A DNA stretch of 64,000 bases, taken from assembly GCA_905250075.1 (NCBI GenBank), contig CAJNOP010000114.1, positions 110,578 to 174,577 on the forward strand, read 5' to 3'. The notes under the pieces were generated by a model that saw only the letters and a list, made by a program, of their open reading frames with translations, was not told the DNA's origin and ran no database searches. Source of the stretch: Rotaria sp. Silwood1 (Eukaryota; Rotifera; Eurotatoria; Philodinida; Philodinidae). Shown here piece after piece: positions 45,892 through 57,500 of this stretch; position 1 is the stretch's first letter; every line of letters begins with the position of its first letter. The translations under genes and the position numbers were made by a program.

Positions 45892-46159
45892 TTACCATAA
45901 ACATTTGCCACATTTCGGATTTTTGTAGTTGATAGAAACTGTCCCATCGTTAAAAGATACTGTGTACCTGTAGATGAAGTTGGACTTGTTCAGAGCTGAG
46001 TAGTAGACGACGATAAACGATACCCAGGTACCGATATTCGGGTAATGAAACGAAAATACTATTCAAAATTGAAAAAAATGATCCGAAAATATTAACCTTA
46101 GTCACATCACTATTCCTCAATACTTTATTAATTAATTTATATAAAAAGGTTTCTCTTGG
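45892..46159. other. Intergenic
   Basis: No continuation of the broken membrane gene could be read here. Confidence 0.35.
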
Positions 46160-46836
46160 TTATGAATTCAAACAGAGTTTTTGAATTTCTACGAAGGCAT
46201 TGTTGGCAATAGACATTAGAAGACCGGCAATGCCATTTACTTGATCCATATAAATCTCGTTGTCTAACTTTTCACCTTCGATAAGGATGCATCGAGCAGT
46301 TTTTTCCACTGTCTGGTTCACAGAAAATACCCAATGTTCAGCTTCCCATTGACTATAACCCCATTGATCGAAGAACTTGCTGTTCTCTATCCATTCGGCT
46401 TCACTGTTCGTGTGTGAATTTGATATGGATAGTATTTTTTTTCAGTTGAAAATCCCTAAATTCTCAAACTCATTTCTTTTATTTCCTGTTCTTGAAAAAA
46501 ATGAGACGCATTTTACGCCAACGACATAGAACATAACCATGATCAAGTGGGTTTTTCCAACACATTACTAACAATTCAGTCTATCCCATGGATAAAAGGA
46601 GGGAAAAGAACGGATAAAACGCGTCTATTTGTATATGTTGGTACAATCACACCATATGCTGCACAACTCTTCATGTAACTATGACCACCCTATATATAGA
46701 ATAAAGATTATCGAAAGATGATCACACCATACAGAAGGCAAATCGCAATCTGATTAAGATGATGAGGTGGTAATGGAGTCATCGAGGTTTACCTCGATAA
46801 CACCATGTCGTCTTGGAGATGAACTTCCTCGTTCAT
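46160..46836 (-). CDS. Small two-exon gene, family not recognised
   Basis: Exon 1 (46793-46836) starts at ATG, encodes MNEEVHLQDDMVLS and ends TCGAG at donor GTAAAC. Exon 2 (46160-46403) follows acceptor CACGAACAG; the split codon AG|T restores phase and the frame runs 80 more codons to TAA. The product has 95 residues, is soluble and rich in Trp and Glu (EWIENSKFFDQWGYSQWEAE), with EKLDNEIYMDQVNGIAGLL and IANNAFVEIQKL, probably helical. The 389-nt intron is longer than most here. No known domain seen; it could be the tail of a larger gene. Confidence 0.5.
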
Positions 46837-46870
46837 TCTAACATAAATGTGATGAACGAAAAAGAGAAAT

Positions 46871-46940
46871 TGGGAAGAAAAAAGGGAAGAGAAAAAGAAA
46901 GCAAAGAAAAAAGAAAAGAAAGAGAAGAGAAGAGAAAAAA
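46871..46940 (+). repeat. Homopurine tract
   Basis: About 70 nt of A and G with a single C and one T-free core (GGGAAGAAAAAAGGGAAGAG... AGAGAAGAGAAGAG). Such tracts can form triplex DNA; no function is implied here. Confidence 0.8.
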
Positions 46941-48367
46941 GTGATAAAAGCTAAGTAATACTGAAGGCTAAAATTAGTAGTACTGTAGCAAGACAAAATT
47001 CATTCATTTTCTTGTATGTAGTTGAAACTAACTTGAACTTGTCTAAATAAAGTAAAGATCATTGTTCAATCTGCTGGTTCAAAGATTGGTATCATTTTAT
47101 TCACATGTACTTATCTAAGATAATCCAAATGTTCTAACTGAATCTTATATGTAACTGACCCAAGAATATTAATTACACAATATGCTCCTTCAAATACTTC
47201 TTGCATTTCATTATTTCGTACAACTAGCTTTGCTAGGGTGTGGGTGAAATAAGAACTACACTTACAGTTACATCCATCTCACACAAAAACATCCACTGAC
47301 ACCCACACTCACCCTAAATGAATAATTGAATGCCTTAGGAATACATCTGTCACCAACGAATATCGACATATGAATGTGTTGTATCAAAGATGAAAATGAC
47401 TTAAGTTATGCCGAGTGTATGAGTTTAACATTGCTTTCATGTTCAAAATATTAAGACAATAAAAAATGATGAATTTTTCTTAAAATTTTCGTTTTAAGAT
47501 TAACTTTTACCCCTCTTCAACGTGGTTTTGAATGCCATTGTGATACGCTAATCATTGTCCTAAATTGCTCATCTTTCGGCTTTTCAGCACATACTTCGAC
47601 TTGTTTAAAATCATCATTTGTCATTTTAGTTTTCTAATAATAAAGACTTTTGTTTCGTTTCGATAGTTTCAGGATTGCTCTCGACATGTAAAGCCACGTC
47701 ACTGATAGTCTCTTCATCAGGATCGACCAACAACGAAACGAACGTTTTTCAAAAAGTAGAAAAACAAATACATTAAGTTTTATGAAGTTTTCTATTCACC
47801 GATAGATATCAAGAGAAAGAAAGCTTATGAAAATGAATCGTGAAAAGAGCTATAATAGCGAAGTAGGAGCCTTATATCATCAGTAAGATCATTTTGAGAT
47901 GAATATAACTAATCGAAGGCTTGATTCGACTGTTAAGGTGCGAAAATTCTGGATGATGATCCATGCTCATCAACTGAACAATGTGCTTCGGTCTAACTGT
48001 TTAGACTGGTACCAATATGCAAAATCCTATCGATTTCAACTCTAACATGCACAATCGAGCTCACACTCATGCTCATACACAAGAGCAAGTATAATGACGC
48101 GATGCTTTTTTGTTTTGCTTTGCGTTCTCTGCAATAGAGAAAAACAGCCGCTAGTGTCAATCAGCATATTTTAAAAGATATGCAATAGAAAACGAATGAA
48201 ATTTTTCTCATTGAAGTTGTGAAAGCTATAGCGAACATATAAATTAAATTAGAGATCAAATGCATTGCCGTTTTTGCATTAACGTGATGCAACAGAAATA
48301 AAAAACAACATTCAGTGTTGTCGTTTTTGAGCGACGCTTTTCCTACATTCACTTTTTTTTGTTAGCG
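46941..48367. other. Intergenic with one well-bounded telomere-like palindrome
   Basis: Apart from the palindrome at 47236-47314, AT-rich DNA upstream of the ART-MORN gene. No supported gene or RNA. Confidence 0.4.
47236..47314. repeat. Telomere-like palindrome bounded by TA duplications
   Basis: TA-GGGTGTGGGTG at the left and CCCACACTCACCC-TA at the right (TA at 47234-47235 and 47315-47316), with core AATAAGAACT. It is the cleanest copy: 79 bp, terminal inverted repeats starting GGGTG, and a possible TA target duplication. Confidence 0.85.
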
Positions 48368-49144
48368 ATGCATCGATTTACTGATGTGGAGCCGGCCGCA
48401 AATAGACTTCCGCATATATATGGGTATTTAGATGGTCCATTGCTTTGCTTGCCGGACACCCTCCAGAAGATATGCTGTCAAATCAAGCATTTGGATCAAG
48501 GTATCAAGACTGCCAAAAACGATTGTCACTTTCCTTCAGAGCATGATCTCACACGAGATGAATCAGCAGCTATCTACCTCTATACAATGGAGTGGGATGA
48601 TACTTCCCTTTATAAAGTGCTGAACCGGGCTCTTCGTTCGAACGATCGAAAAGGAGTGAAGCTATGGTTTCCATATTTGAAGTTATTTCACACAGCTGTG
48701 CAGAAATTACCCGATGTTCGCATGAATCTATGGCGGGGCATTGAAAGAGATATTACCTACAACTACAAGAAAGATGACGTGATCACTTGGTGGGGCATCA
48801 GCTCCTGTTCGCCTTCTGTTGACGTCATCAAAGGTTTCCTTAAGCGCACGTCAACACTATTTTTGATTGAAGCTGTACAAGGGAAAGACATATCGCGTTA
48901 CAGTAGCTATCCACAAGAGAAAGAAGTTCTTCTTTGTCCAGCTACTCGACTTCGTGTTTTAGCCAATGCCCTTGAGAGCCCGTCATTACACTTGGTACAT
49001 TTGCGAGAGATATGTGATCAAAATCAGTCGTCGCCATCGTTTCCCATTCCAGCAAAGTCAATGACAATGTCTTCAACTTTCCAAGTTTTCACCGATGAAA
49101 TCGGTAACCGATATGAAATACCAATTTATAAATTACATTCCTGA
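48368..49144 (+). CDS. NAD+:arginine ADP-ribosyltransferase (ART) domain
   Basis: A 258-residue frame from the first real ATG (MHRFTDVEP; the frame is open three codons further). It has the R-S-E-x-E catalytic set of arginine-specific mono-ADP-ribosyltransferases: Arg123 in LWRGIERD, Ser145 in WWGISSCSPS, and Glu184-x-Glu186 in YPQEKEVLL, preceded by the ART helix ESAAIYLYTMEWDDTSLYKVLNRAL. The enzyme moves ADP-ribose from NAD+ to protein arginine. No signal peptide, so probably cytosolic. The frame stops at 49142; a MORN-repeat frame opens 24 bp later on the same strand. The two may be one gene through a missed splice or a frameshift, or two adjacent genes. Confidence 0.88.
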   Translation: MHRFTDVEPAANRLPHIYGYLDGPLLCLPDTLQKICCQIKHLDQGIKTAKNDCHFPSEHDLTRDESAAIYLYTMEWDDTSLYKVLNRALRSNDRKGVKLWFPYLKLFHTAVQKLPDVRMNLWRGIERDITYNYKKDDVITWWGISSCSPSVDVIKGFLKRTSTLFLIEAVQGKDISRYSSYPQEKEVLLCPATRLRVLANALESPSLHLVHLREICDQNQSSPSFPIPAKSMTMSSTFQVFTDEIGNRYEIPIYKLHS

Positions 49145-49164
49145 AAATCTTGGTCCATATTTAA

Positions 49165-51969
49165 ATGAAACGGCAGAACACGATCAGAAAGAACAATCCG
49201 AAGGGCGACTGTAGAGCTGGCAAGAAGCACGGCAGAGGCACAATGAAATATGCAAATGGAAACGAGTATACAGGTGATTGGATCGCAGATAAAATGACAG
49301 GTCAAGGCATCTACACTTGGCAGGACGGACGAAAATATGAGCAGAAATGTTCATTAATTCTGAATGATATCTACTACAGCCCTGATCTTCTATTTCAACT
49401 TGATCGATGCAATAATTGAATACATGATGGGGCAATTTCAAGATGGTAGCTTCACAGGTAAAGGCGTCTACACTTGGCCTGATGGTCGACAGTATGTGCT
49501 GACATGTTCACAAATGTGTCGTGATTATTCCGATCGCACTCGACTTTGCACTTCGATTAGATTCATGTGATCAACGTACAGTCGTTGGGTGAATTTCAAA
49601 GCGATAAATTCTCAGGTCACGGTATCTATACTTGGCCTGATGGTCGTCGATATGAGATAAAATATTCACAAATGTCTCGTAATAATGCCAATAGTTTTAG
49701 ACTTTTCATTTCAGTTCGATTAAAGCAAACAATGAACAAATCTTGGGTGGGTTTCAGAATGATAAATTTGCGGGTGAAGGTGTTTATATTTGGCCTGATG
49801 GTCAGCGTTATGAAGGACGATTCATTGATGACGAAAGAAGTGGAAAAGGCATTATTAGTTGGTCAGACGGGCGGCGATATGAGAAGACGCGTTCTCAATC
49901 GCCTGATGATTGTTGCTTTAACACTAGTCTTGCCAATAGGACTTGAGTGACGCAATAAATGAATACTGGCAGGGTGAGTTTCAAAATGGCAAGTTTGTGG
50001 GCCAAGGCTGTTTTACCTGGCCTGATGGACAACGTTATGAGATGCGGCATTCAAAAAATTTGTAGCGATCATGATATTCGTATTAAACTTGATCCTTGAG
50101 ATTTCTTTTTATAATGGAGGAACAGTCGCTGGGACAATACGAAGACAATAAGAAAAGCGGGAAAGGTGTTCAAAGCTTGCCTAATGGTGAGCGATACCAG
50201 ATGAAATATTCAAAAATATCTTTTGATCATCGATATAATATTGAACTTTACTCTCGAACTAGATTAATGAAGGCAATGAACAGTTGTTGGGACAGTATAA
50301 AGATGACAAGATGCACGGAACAGGGATCTACACCTGGCCAGACGGTAAGCGTTATGAGATCAGATATTCGCTAATGGTCTGATGATCATATTTAGAGTAC
50401 TATATTTGATATATGAATTCGGCTTAAGTAATGAACAAACGATCACTGGGACAATTTAAAGACGATAAGAAGAACGGAAAAGGTATTTTTACCTGGTCTG
50501 ATGGCAGACGCTATGAGATCAGATATTCACGAATTAGTTGTGATTAATTAAGAATGTCATACTTTTTGTCTGAATTCAAATAATGTAATTAAAAAATAAT
50601 AGTTGGGAAACTATAAAGAAGACAAGAAGAACGGAAAAGGCATCTTCATTTGGCCTGATGGCAGACGATATGAGTCGATACATTCTGAAATATCTGGCAC
50701 ACGATTGTACAGCGTTGAAATTTGTCTTCGGACTCGTTTGACACAATGTACGAACAGTCACCGGGAGAATACAAAGATGATAAGAAAAATGGACAAGGCA
50801 TTTTCAATTATCCAGATCGTAGGCGGTACGAGATGAAATGTTTGCAAATATCTCGTACACACTTTGATGATGTTCAACTTTGCCTCGCAATACTATTGAT
50901 AAAATGAACAAACAACTGATGGGAGAATTTAAAGACGATAAGAAGCATGGGACAGGCACCTTCGTGTGGCCCAATGTTAGACGGTATCAGTTAAACTATT
51001 CATTAACTTCTTATGGTCACTTCTATCGTGTCAATCTTGTATTTAAACTGAAACGGCAAAATGAATGAATAGTCTCTGGGACAATTTCAATGCGGTAAAA
51101 TTAATGGACGAGGTGTTCAAGCCTGGGCCAATGGTGAGCGGCATGAGATGATAAGTTCGTATATCACTAGACTTGACCTCGGTTAAGTCGCACACTGTAA
51201 TGGAATGGAATTAACAGCGTGAAAGGATAAATATTGGGACAATATAAAGACGACAAGATGCATGGAACTGGGACCTATATCTGGCCTGATGGTAGACGTT
51301 ATCAGATTAGATGTTCAAAAACGTCGCATAAGGATCTCAATAATATCAAGCTTTTCAGTAGAACTCTAGTGATGCATTTTATGGCTAGCTACAGGGACAC
51401 TTTAGAGATGACAAGAGGAACGGAAAGGGGACTTTCACATGGCCTGATGGTAGGCGATACGAGGTAAGATATTTACAAATTTCGAATGAAGAGTTTGATT
51501 ACACTTAACTCTTTGTTTTGGTTCGATCGACGTAGCTAATGAAGATTCGTTGGGACAGTACAAAGACGCCAAGATGCACGGATCAGGAGTCTACATATGG
51601 CCAGACGGCAGGCGCTACGAGATTAGATGTTCACAAATTGTTGATGATCGTAATTTTAGTGTCGAAGCTTGCAAGTGAAGTCAGTTAATATAATAAGCAA
51701 ATAGTACTTGGGCCAGTATAGGGACGACAAGAAGAGTGGAAAAGGTATCTTCTCATGGCCTGACGGCAAACGATACGAGATGACACATTCTAAAATCAGT
51801 GACGTCCGTTTGTATAATGTCAATCCTTGTCTTTGAACTCGGCTAGTGTAGTATAGAAACAGTCTCGGGGAGAATACAGAGACGATAAAAAGAATGGGAC
51901 AGGTAGAATGATCTATTCAAAAGGCAAAATCAAAGAAGGCACGTGGTGTGATAATCAATTTGTGGAATA
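49165..51969 (+). CDS. MORN-repeat array, ~19 repeats in small exons
   Basis: About 19 MORN repeats (GxYxxxxxxGxGxxxWPDGRRYE) on one strand, mostly one per ~75-nt exon, spaced about 158 bp. WPDG cores lie near 49475, 49633, 49791, 50026, 50338, 50655, 51280, 51441, 51600 and 51760; 49165-49340 and 49743-49885 hold two repeats in tandem. The last exon ends GTWCDNQFVE and TAA at 51967-51969. MORN repeats bind phospholipids or act as scaffolds. Each repeat is open and the phase GAG|...|AG-TCNYTGGGA works, yet only one unit (after 51464) has a GT donor (GTAAGA); most spacers begin ATGAAA, ATCAGA or ATTAGA. About two thirds of acceptors end AG. Either this is an eroding array or it uses unusual splicing. 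With the ART domain it may form an ART-MORN protein. Confidence 0.7.
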
Positions 51970-52974
51970 ATGTAGTTTTCAAGTTTACTTTGAAGCATAG
52001 TGAATGCTGCATTGAACATTACATATATACACTGTCGTAACATTAAATTGCTTTTTCTTAACAGGAGAATGACAAAAAAATTCTTGGATGGAGAACAGCT
52101 TTCATCATGCTAGCCAATATGATTATGAGCTATCAAAGCGATAGCTTTCGAAAAGATGAATAGTTGCTTCAAAATACTATCATGTTTACAGCCGATGTCC
52201 TTGGATATAATTTCAAAAAATGCTAGTTGGAAGTGTATGTGTGCTCTCTTAACTCACACTCACAGGCAATTAAAAGTGCTGCCGACTTCGTAATATCTCA
52301 CTATGATCAATCTGACAGGCCCATTTTTTAAAGCAATATTGTAATGCATTCATTGACGATGCGATAGCTAAATAGACCTTCACAACTTATATTCAATCCT
52401 AACTAGCTTGACAAATTCCTCGGAATGCACCTATTGACTTTTTAGAATTTTATTTATCTGATTAATGTTTGTATTATCACAGTTGTTTCTTAATCAATAC
52501 TGTACTATCCTAGAGAATTTGTTGTCTCAAGAATCACGTGCATAGTATTGTAGCATTAGTGAGAGTTACTGGTGCCCATTCGCTTCACCAGAATTCATAC
52601 ATGAGGTGTATTTGTTGGAAGTTGGAAGTTGGAAAAATCCAACTGCCGACAACCAATGCAATGTACTATTCATTGATTACTTTTTAAATTTCTTCCGAGC
52701 AAATAGCAGTAGTTACTTAAGTATACCTTGTGCAAACAAAGTGTCTTGCCATGAAAAAGAATGAAAAGAAAGTAAACACATTAATCAGCTTTGCTTTAAT
52801 CTTTGCAGACAAACTCATGAAATGTAAAAAACACATATGACTTCTTCAAGGAGTATGACACGGTTCATCGTTTGCATTTCGGTCGTTCGAAATAGGAACT
52901 ACGAGATGTATAGAAAGTAGAATGTTCCCTAGACTGAAAGGATAGGGTCTAGAAACCGGAATTATCGGTAACAT
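51970..52974. other. Intergenic
   Basis: 3' side of the MORN gene and AT-rich DNA; no gene seen. Confidence 0.4.
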
Positions 52975-53240
52975 GGCACAAATGACCATTTTTTTGGCAC
53001 AAGTGACCATTTTTTTGGCACAAACGACCATTTTTTTGGCACAAGTGACCATTTTTTTGGCACAAACGGCCATTTTTTTACTAAAATTAACTAGGTAACT
53101 ATGGTACAAATGAGCGTGTAACTATGGCACAAACGGTCATTTTTTTGGTACAAACGGCCACGTAACTATGGCACAGATGACCATATAGCAACCATGGTAC
53201 AAACAACTATTCCGATAACTATGGTACAAATGACCATCTA
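52975..53240. repeat. 21-bp minisatellite
   Basis: Five near-identical units GGCACAARYGACCATTTTTT(T) start at 52975, 52996, 53017, 53038 and 53059. Degenerate copies (GGTACAAACGGCCA, TATGGCACAGATGACCAT) continue to about 53240. As 21 is a multiple of 3, the minus strand reads a seven-residue KKMVTCA repeat, which I do not regard as a gene. Confidence 0.92.
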
Positions 53241-54395
53241 AAGACTGATGTAAATGAACCCATAATAATCATGGGTAAAATGTCAATGGAGTAACTATAA
53301 TTCGGGTAGTGGTGTAAAACGGCTTACAAAAGCATTTAATTAGTTAGAGTCAGACCAAATGAGCAGTATGGATTTAAAGAAATCGTTTAAATTATTCATT
53401 ATTGTAGGATTGATTGTCCAATGTTGTATCAATGAATATCTAATGTATTAATAGTTTAGAATTAATGCGCGAATTGAAGCATAAAATATTGATTAATAAA
53501 ACTAAAATTTTATGAATAATATAATTCATATTTTTGTACGTACAAATAGCGCCAATATAATTATAAAAAAATCGTATTGTTGTCTAATCTTATTGGGCTC
53601 TATTTATATTTATAAAAGCAAAAAAAAATAAAACAAAAACGATAAAAAAAAATTAAATTTGTAAATGCATCATCTTTACTTAGAGTGAGAATTCTCCAAA
53701 TTAAGTTTTCTGGTCGCCTAAGATATACTGGTAATATTATCAATTTTGCGTATTACTTTTTTAATGTAGCTTTTTATGTTATTACATCCGTACATGTATT
53801 CTATCAGTCTAGGGCTAAGTGAATCGCTTGGCGATGAACGTTACTTGTACTGGTTATGCCTAGAATTGCTGGATGGCTATTCAAAGATCATGCAACACTA
53901 CTGTACTGAAAGTCGATCAGTGAGATTAACATTCACGTTAGCGTTGTTGATTTCAGCAAAATCAGTATCTGAATTTTGCCCTTAGAAAAAACTATGATCG
54001 ACTATTTGGGAGTGATTAAGTTACTGTCGTTATATCAGGGAAATGTATGTTACAACACCGTCGCAAAATTCGGACAAAAGAACCTATATGGTGGACAAGT
54101 ATTATTTCTTCAACTTTTTTGGCTCATCCTTTGGATTCGTTTTTTTTAGATTTCGCTGTACTATAGACTGAGATATCTTTTTGACACAAGCACAATACTT
54201 TGCGAATCGATGGATCAATGCACTGTACACCTTTTCACTTGCACTTCGTCGAAAAAAACAATATCTTTCAAATTTTTATTTTTTCTTCACCTGAAAAGAG
54301 TGCCGATCAACACTAAGAACCAGTTTTCCGTGAACGAAGGGTGCTTAGTGGCTGGCTGTCTAATTAGAAAACACGCACAATCACAATAACGTTCA
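53241..54395. other. Intergenic
   Basis: AT-rich; the frame 53776-53985 (LGDERYLYWLCLELLDGY) is protein-like but unsupported. Confidence 0.35.
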
Positions 54396-54403
54396 TTCGC
54401 ACT

Positions 54404-54584
54404 CAGGCCCGGCGCGAGCGGGAATGTAAGGGAGTGTACCCCCCCTCCCCCAATAATCAAAAAAATTCAGTTTTGTCCAGCCACAAGAGTCGATTTCAAC
54501 CTAAATTTTTCAATTTTTTTGCAAGTTTTTCCTGAAAACACTCCTTTACACCTCCCTAATATTAGGCCCTTCGCGCGGACAATG
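54404..54584. mobile_element. hAT-type MITE with perfect 8-bp target duplication
   Basis: The left end CAGGCCCGGCGCGAGCGGG and the inverted right end (CATTGTCCGCGCGAAGGGCC) share a CGCGCGA-type core, and an inner AAGGGAGTGTACC / AAGGAGTGTTTTC pair extends the inverted symmetry. TTCGCACT flanks both sides (54396-54403 and 54585-54592), an exact 8-bp duplication as made by hAT transposases. At 181 bp it has no coding capacity. The perfect duplication suggests it is younger than the hAT copy at 1031-2022. Confidence 0.88.
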
Positions 54585-54592
54585 TTCGCACT

Positions 54593-57500
54593 TAACCATG
54601 CATTCACACCTACACCCAAATATGCATTAATTGTAACATAAAACCTATAACTCATTACTATAGCAGAAAAATTTTATTTTATCATTCGAATATCATTATT
54701 TATACGAATAGGAATAGATGATAATGATTGAACTGAGCTAATAGGTGTTGCACAAGTAACGATTATTTTTTATATATTTTAATCGACAGCTCGATAATGA
54801 ATAGTATCACTTGATAGTATATGTAAGTGGTCATCAGGCTTTACATGAATTGTATTACGTGTTAATGCACAATACAATAATTACTCATCTAATAAATATG
54901 ATAGCATGTGAATGGCACTCTTCTCTTCAGGCATACTCATCTACACTCATACTTACTTCCACACCGCCACATCCACCTACGTCTGAACTAACACTACATC
55001 TGCATCACGAAAAGTTAGGCTATTTGATGTCGAATGCAATTATGTTAACCCTAGTTCGATGAACGACTTTATATTTAGTCGCTGATAAATCTATAAGTGC
55101 CAGTGTGCAGGCATATCCTACGAGTCAGTATTTATCGACTTGAATTCCTTTTTTAAAAATATTTGCTGTGTTCAATCGAAATCGCATGGATTTATTTAGA
55201 ATTCAACAGAATTTCTATCTCTGATTAGAAGGATCTTGTAGATGTTTTCAAACGACATATTTTACGTCATATTTGAGATTGTGGGAATGTTATGTTTTTG
55301 TGATGATAAAACCATCAAATATGCCGAACATGAAAATACTACAAATTATTTCACCTTTTATTGTCTTCTTGTGCGATCAATAATTGATATTGTTTATGTC
55401 ACGTATTCGGTTTCACTTGATTCAGCGTAAAAGATGAGAGAAGAAGTTGAAATCAAATCGATGATACAGCTACACGCAATATTCATGAGTGAAACTACTT
55501 AAAAGATAGACAGTGTACTTTTGTATTCTGTAACGTCGAAAAATAGGTTTTCATTGTACTCCTAAACTCACACAATCTTGAGTATAATATTAGAGAAATT
55601 ACGTTTGAAAAAGTTGTCGAAATTCATCTTTTACTTCTAGTTTCTTCCATTTATATTTTCCCAATATACTTATGCTTTTCATCTCATTTTCGACTCATCT
55701 AACTTCATTCAAAGAGATGCGCATCCTATTTTTATACGCTTCACTGTTTTGTGTATTCTACTATTATTATCTTACTACATCGCTATGTCTTATTTTTACT
55801 TGAGAAGTTTGCATGCTAGTAATGTAACTAAGACTTTTTTTCTGTTGAATCATTTAATTATGTCTACACCTCATGTCAAAGTTATTTAACGTCAAGGCAA
55901 GCACTTTAGATACTGGACAGCATATTTGAATAGACCTTTAAAGATAGCTTAAAGAGATACTAGATACAACAGGATTAATTCTATAGTTTCCAGTAGCACT
56001 CAAGGTGAAAAATAAAACTTTGAAACAATCGAACAAAACTACGACAATGGACATTATCTAACAAAGATACAAAATTATCAATAAAAAAAATAGGTAAGGC
56101 TGATTTTAAGTTGATTGAAATGGATTTAGTAGTTTCGGTGCAAAGCAATAACGCCTGCAGGCCCATCATTGAAGCAATATTTTTTCGAATGTAGCACGTC
56201 GACTGACCGATTACTACAGATAACTTTTCTAAGGAGTAAAACAATAGAGAGCGAGATATATATTCAAGAGAATAAAAACCAATGAGTGGCACCGGTTAAA
56301 ACTGACAATTTCACATTTTGATCGAAAAGATCAATGATATTTCACCATCAGCGTTCAATGATACAGCTTTTGAAACGATATTCAGTAAGATCAACGAAAA
56401 ATGCTCATGCAAGAATTAGTGAAAAGGAAGACAACACCAGCCTCTTCTCATGAAGATGATCTCAGCTCGGTTTTGGTCTCTTGTCGGATGCCGGAAAATA
56501 TATATTTATTATCATCGAGTTTGAGAAGATCTTGCAGCAGATACAATACAGTCAATTAGGAAAGAAATATAGTGTCAACGATCGAAAAGAAAATGTGACG
56601 TTTAAGTCATCATGGTAAGCATCAAATCATCCAGATAAGTTAAGCTGATAGCGTAATTGGTCAATAAATGGAACAAATGATAAGCTTTACTTTCAGAAAG
56701 CATCGATGAATAGCTCACCTGTCGATGAAAATGATTGCATGTCAGTAAAAGACACCTCTCTGCCATGAGACAGAACTGCATATGTCACTATCAGCCTTTG
56801 ATGTGGAGAGAATGTTCTTAACACAGGATATTGAATTGACTCAAGAGATGAAAACTTTTCTTCAAATCGAAAAATGTTGAGAAGATCTATAATATGAACT
56901 GAGTGCATTAATTTGGTCGTAGCGAAAGATACGAATAAAACTATAGTGAATGACGCTGGATCACATGAGGAGTTTTAGTAACATACTCTAAAACTCTTAG
57001 AAAATACACATGTGTACTTTCCAAATGAATATTTCATCGATTGCGACGACAATAATGCTGATTAAACAATTTACGAGTTAGTGCTGGAAGTACGAAATGC
57101 AATAATCGCGCCACTCAATCAAGAAAAGGAGACATAATTTATCGAGATGACGCAGTAAAATGGTATTAAAAATTTTCTTGTGCTCCTAAATTTAACATGT
57201 CTGCTGCATAATTTAAAATTTCGCGTCATTAAAACCACTTCTGTTCTTTGTGTCAACGTGTCCTCTTCGGATGAATGAACATTTTCTTTAGATCATTGAT
57301 CAGGAAGACTGCCGTCCATTGAGATTGTCGAAAATACGTCTTGAATGTTTCAGAGAATTCAAAATATTAAAGATAGTCCATGTAGACTCGAACGATTATG
57401 TTACATTAATGCCCTTTGAAAGTTTATAAAGGGACCGAGAAAGCTCAAGCATCTCACTGATTGCATTGTGGACAATTATTGCTAGATGCTGAAACTCATT

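Noticed and set aside
52846-53109. 87-codon minus-strand frame with a KKMVTCA heptad repeat
   Set aside because: Direct product of the 21-bp minisatellite; no signal peptide or conserved flank.
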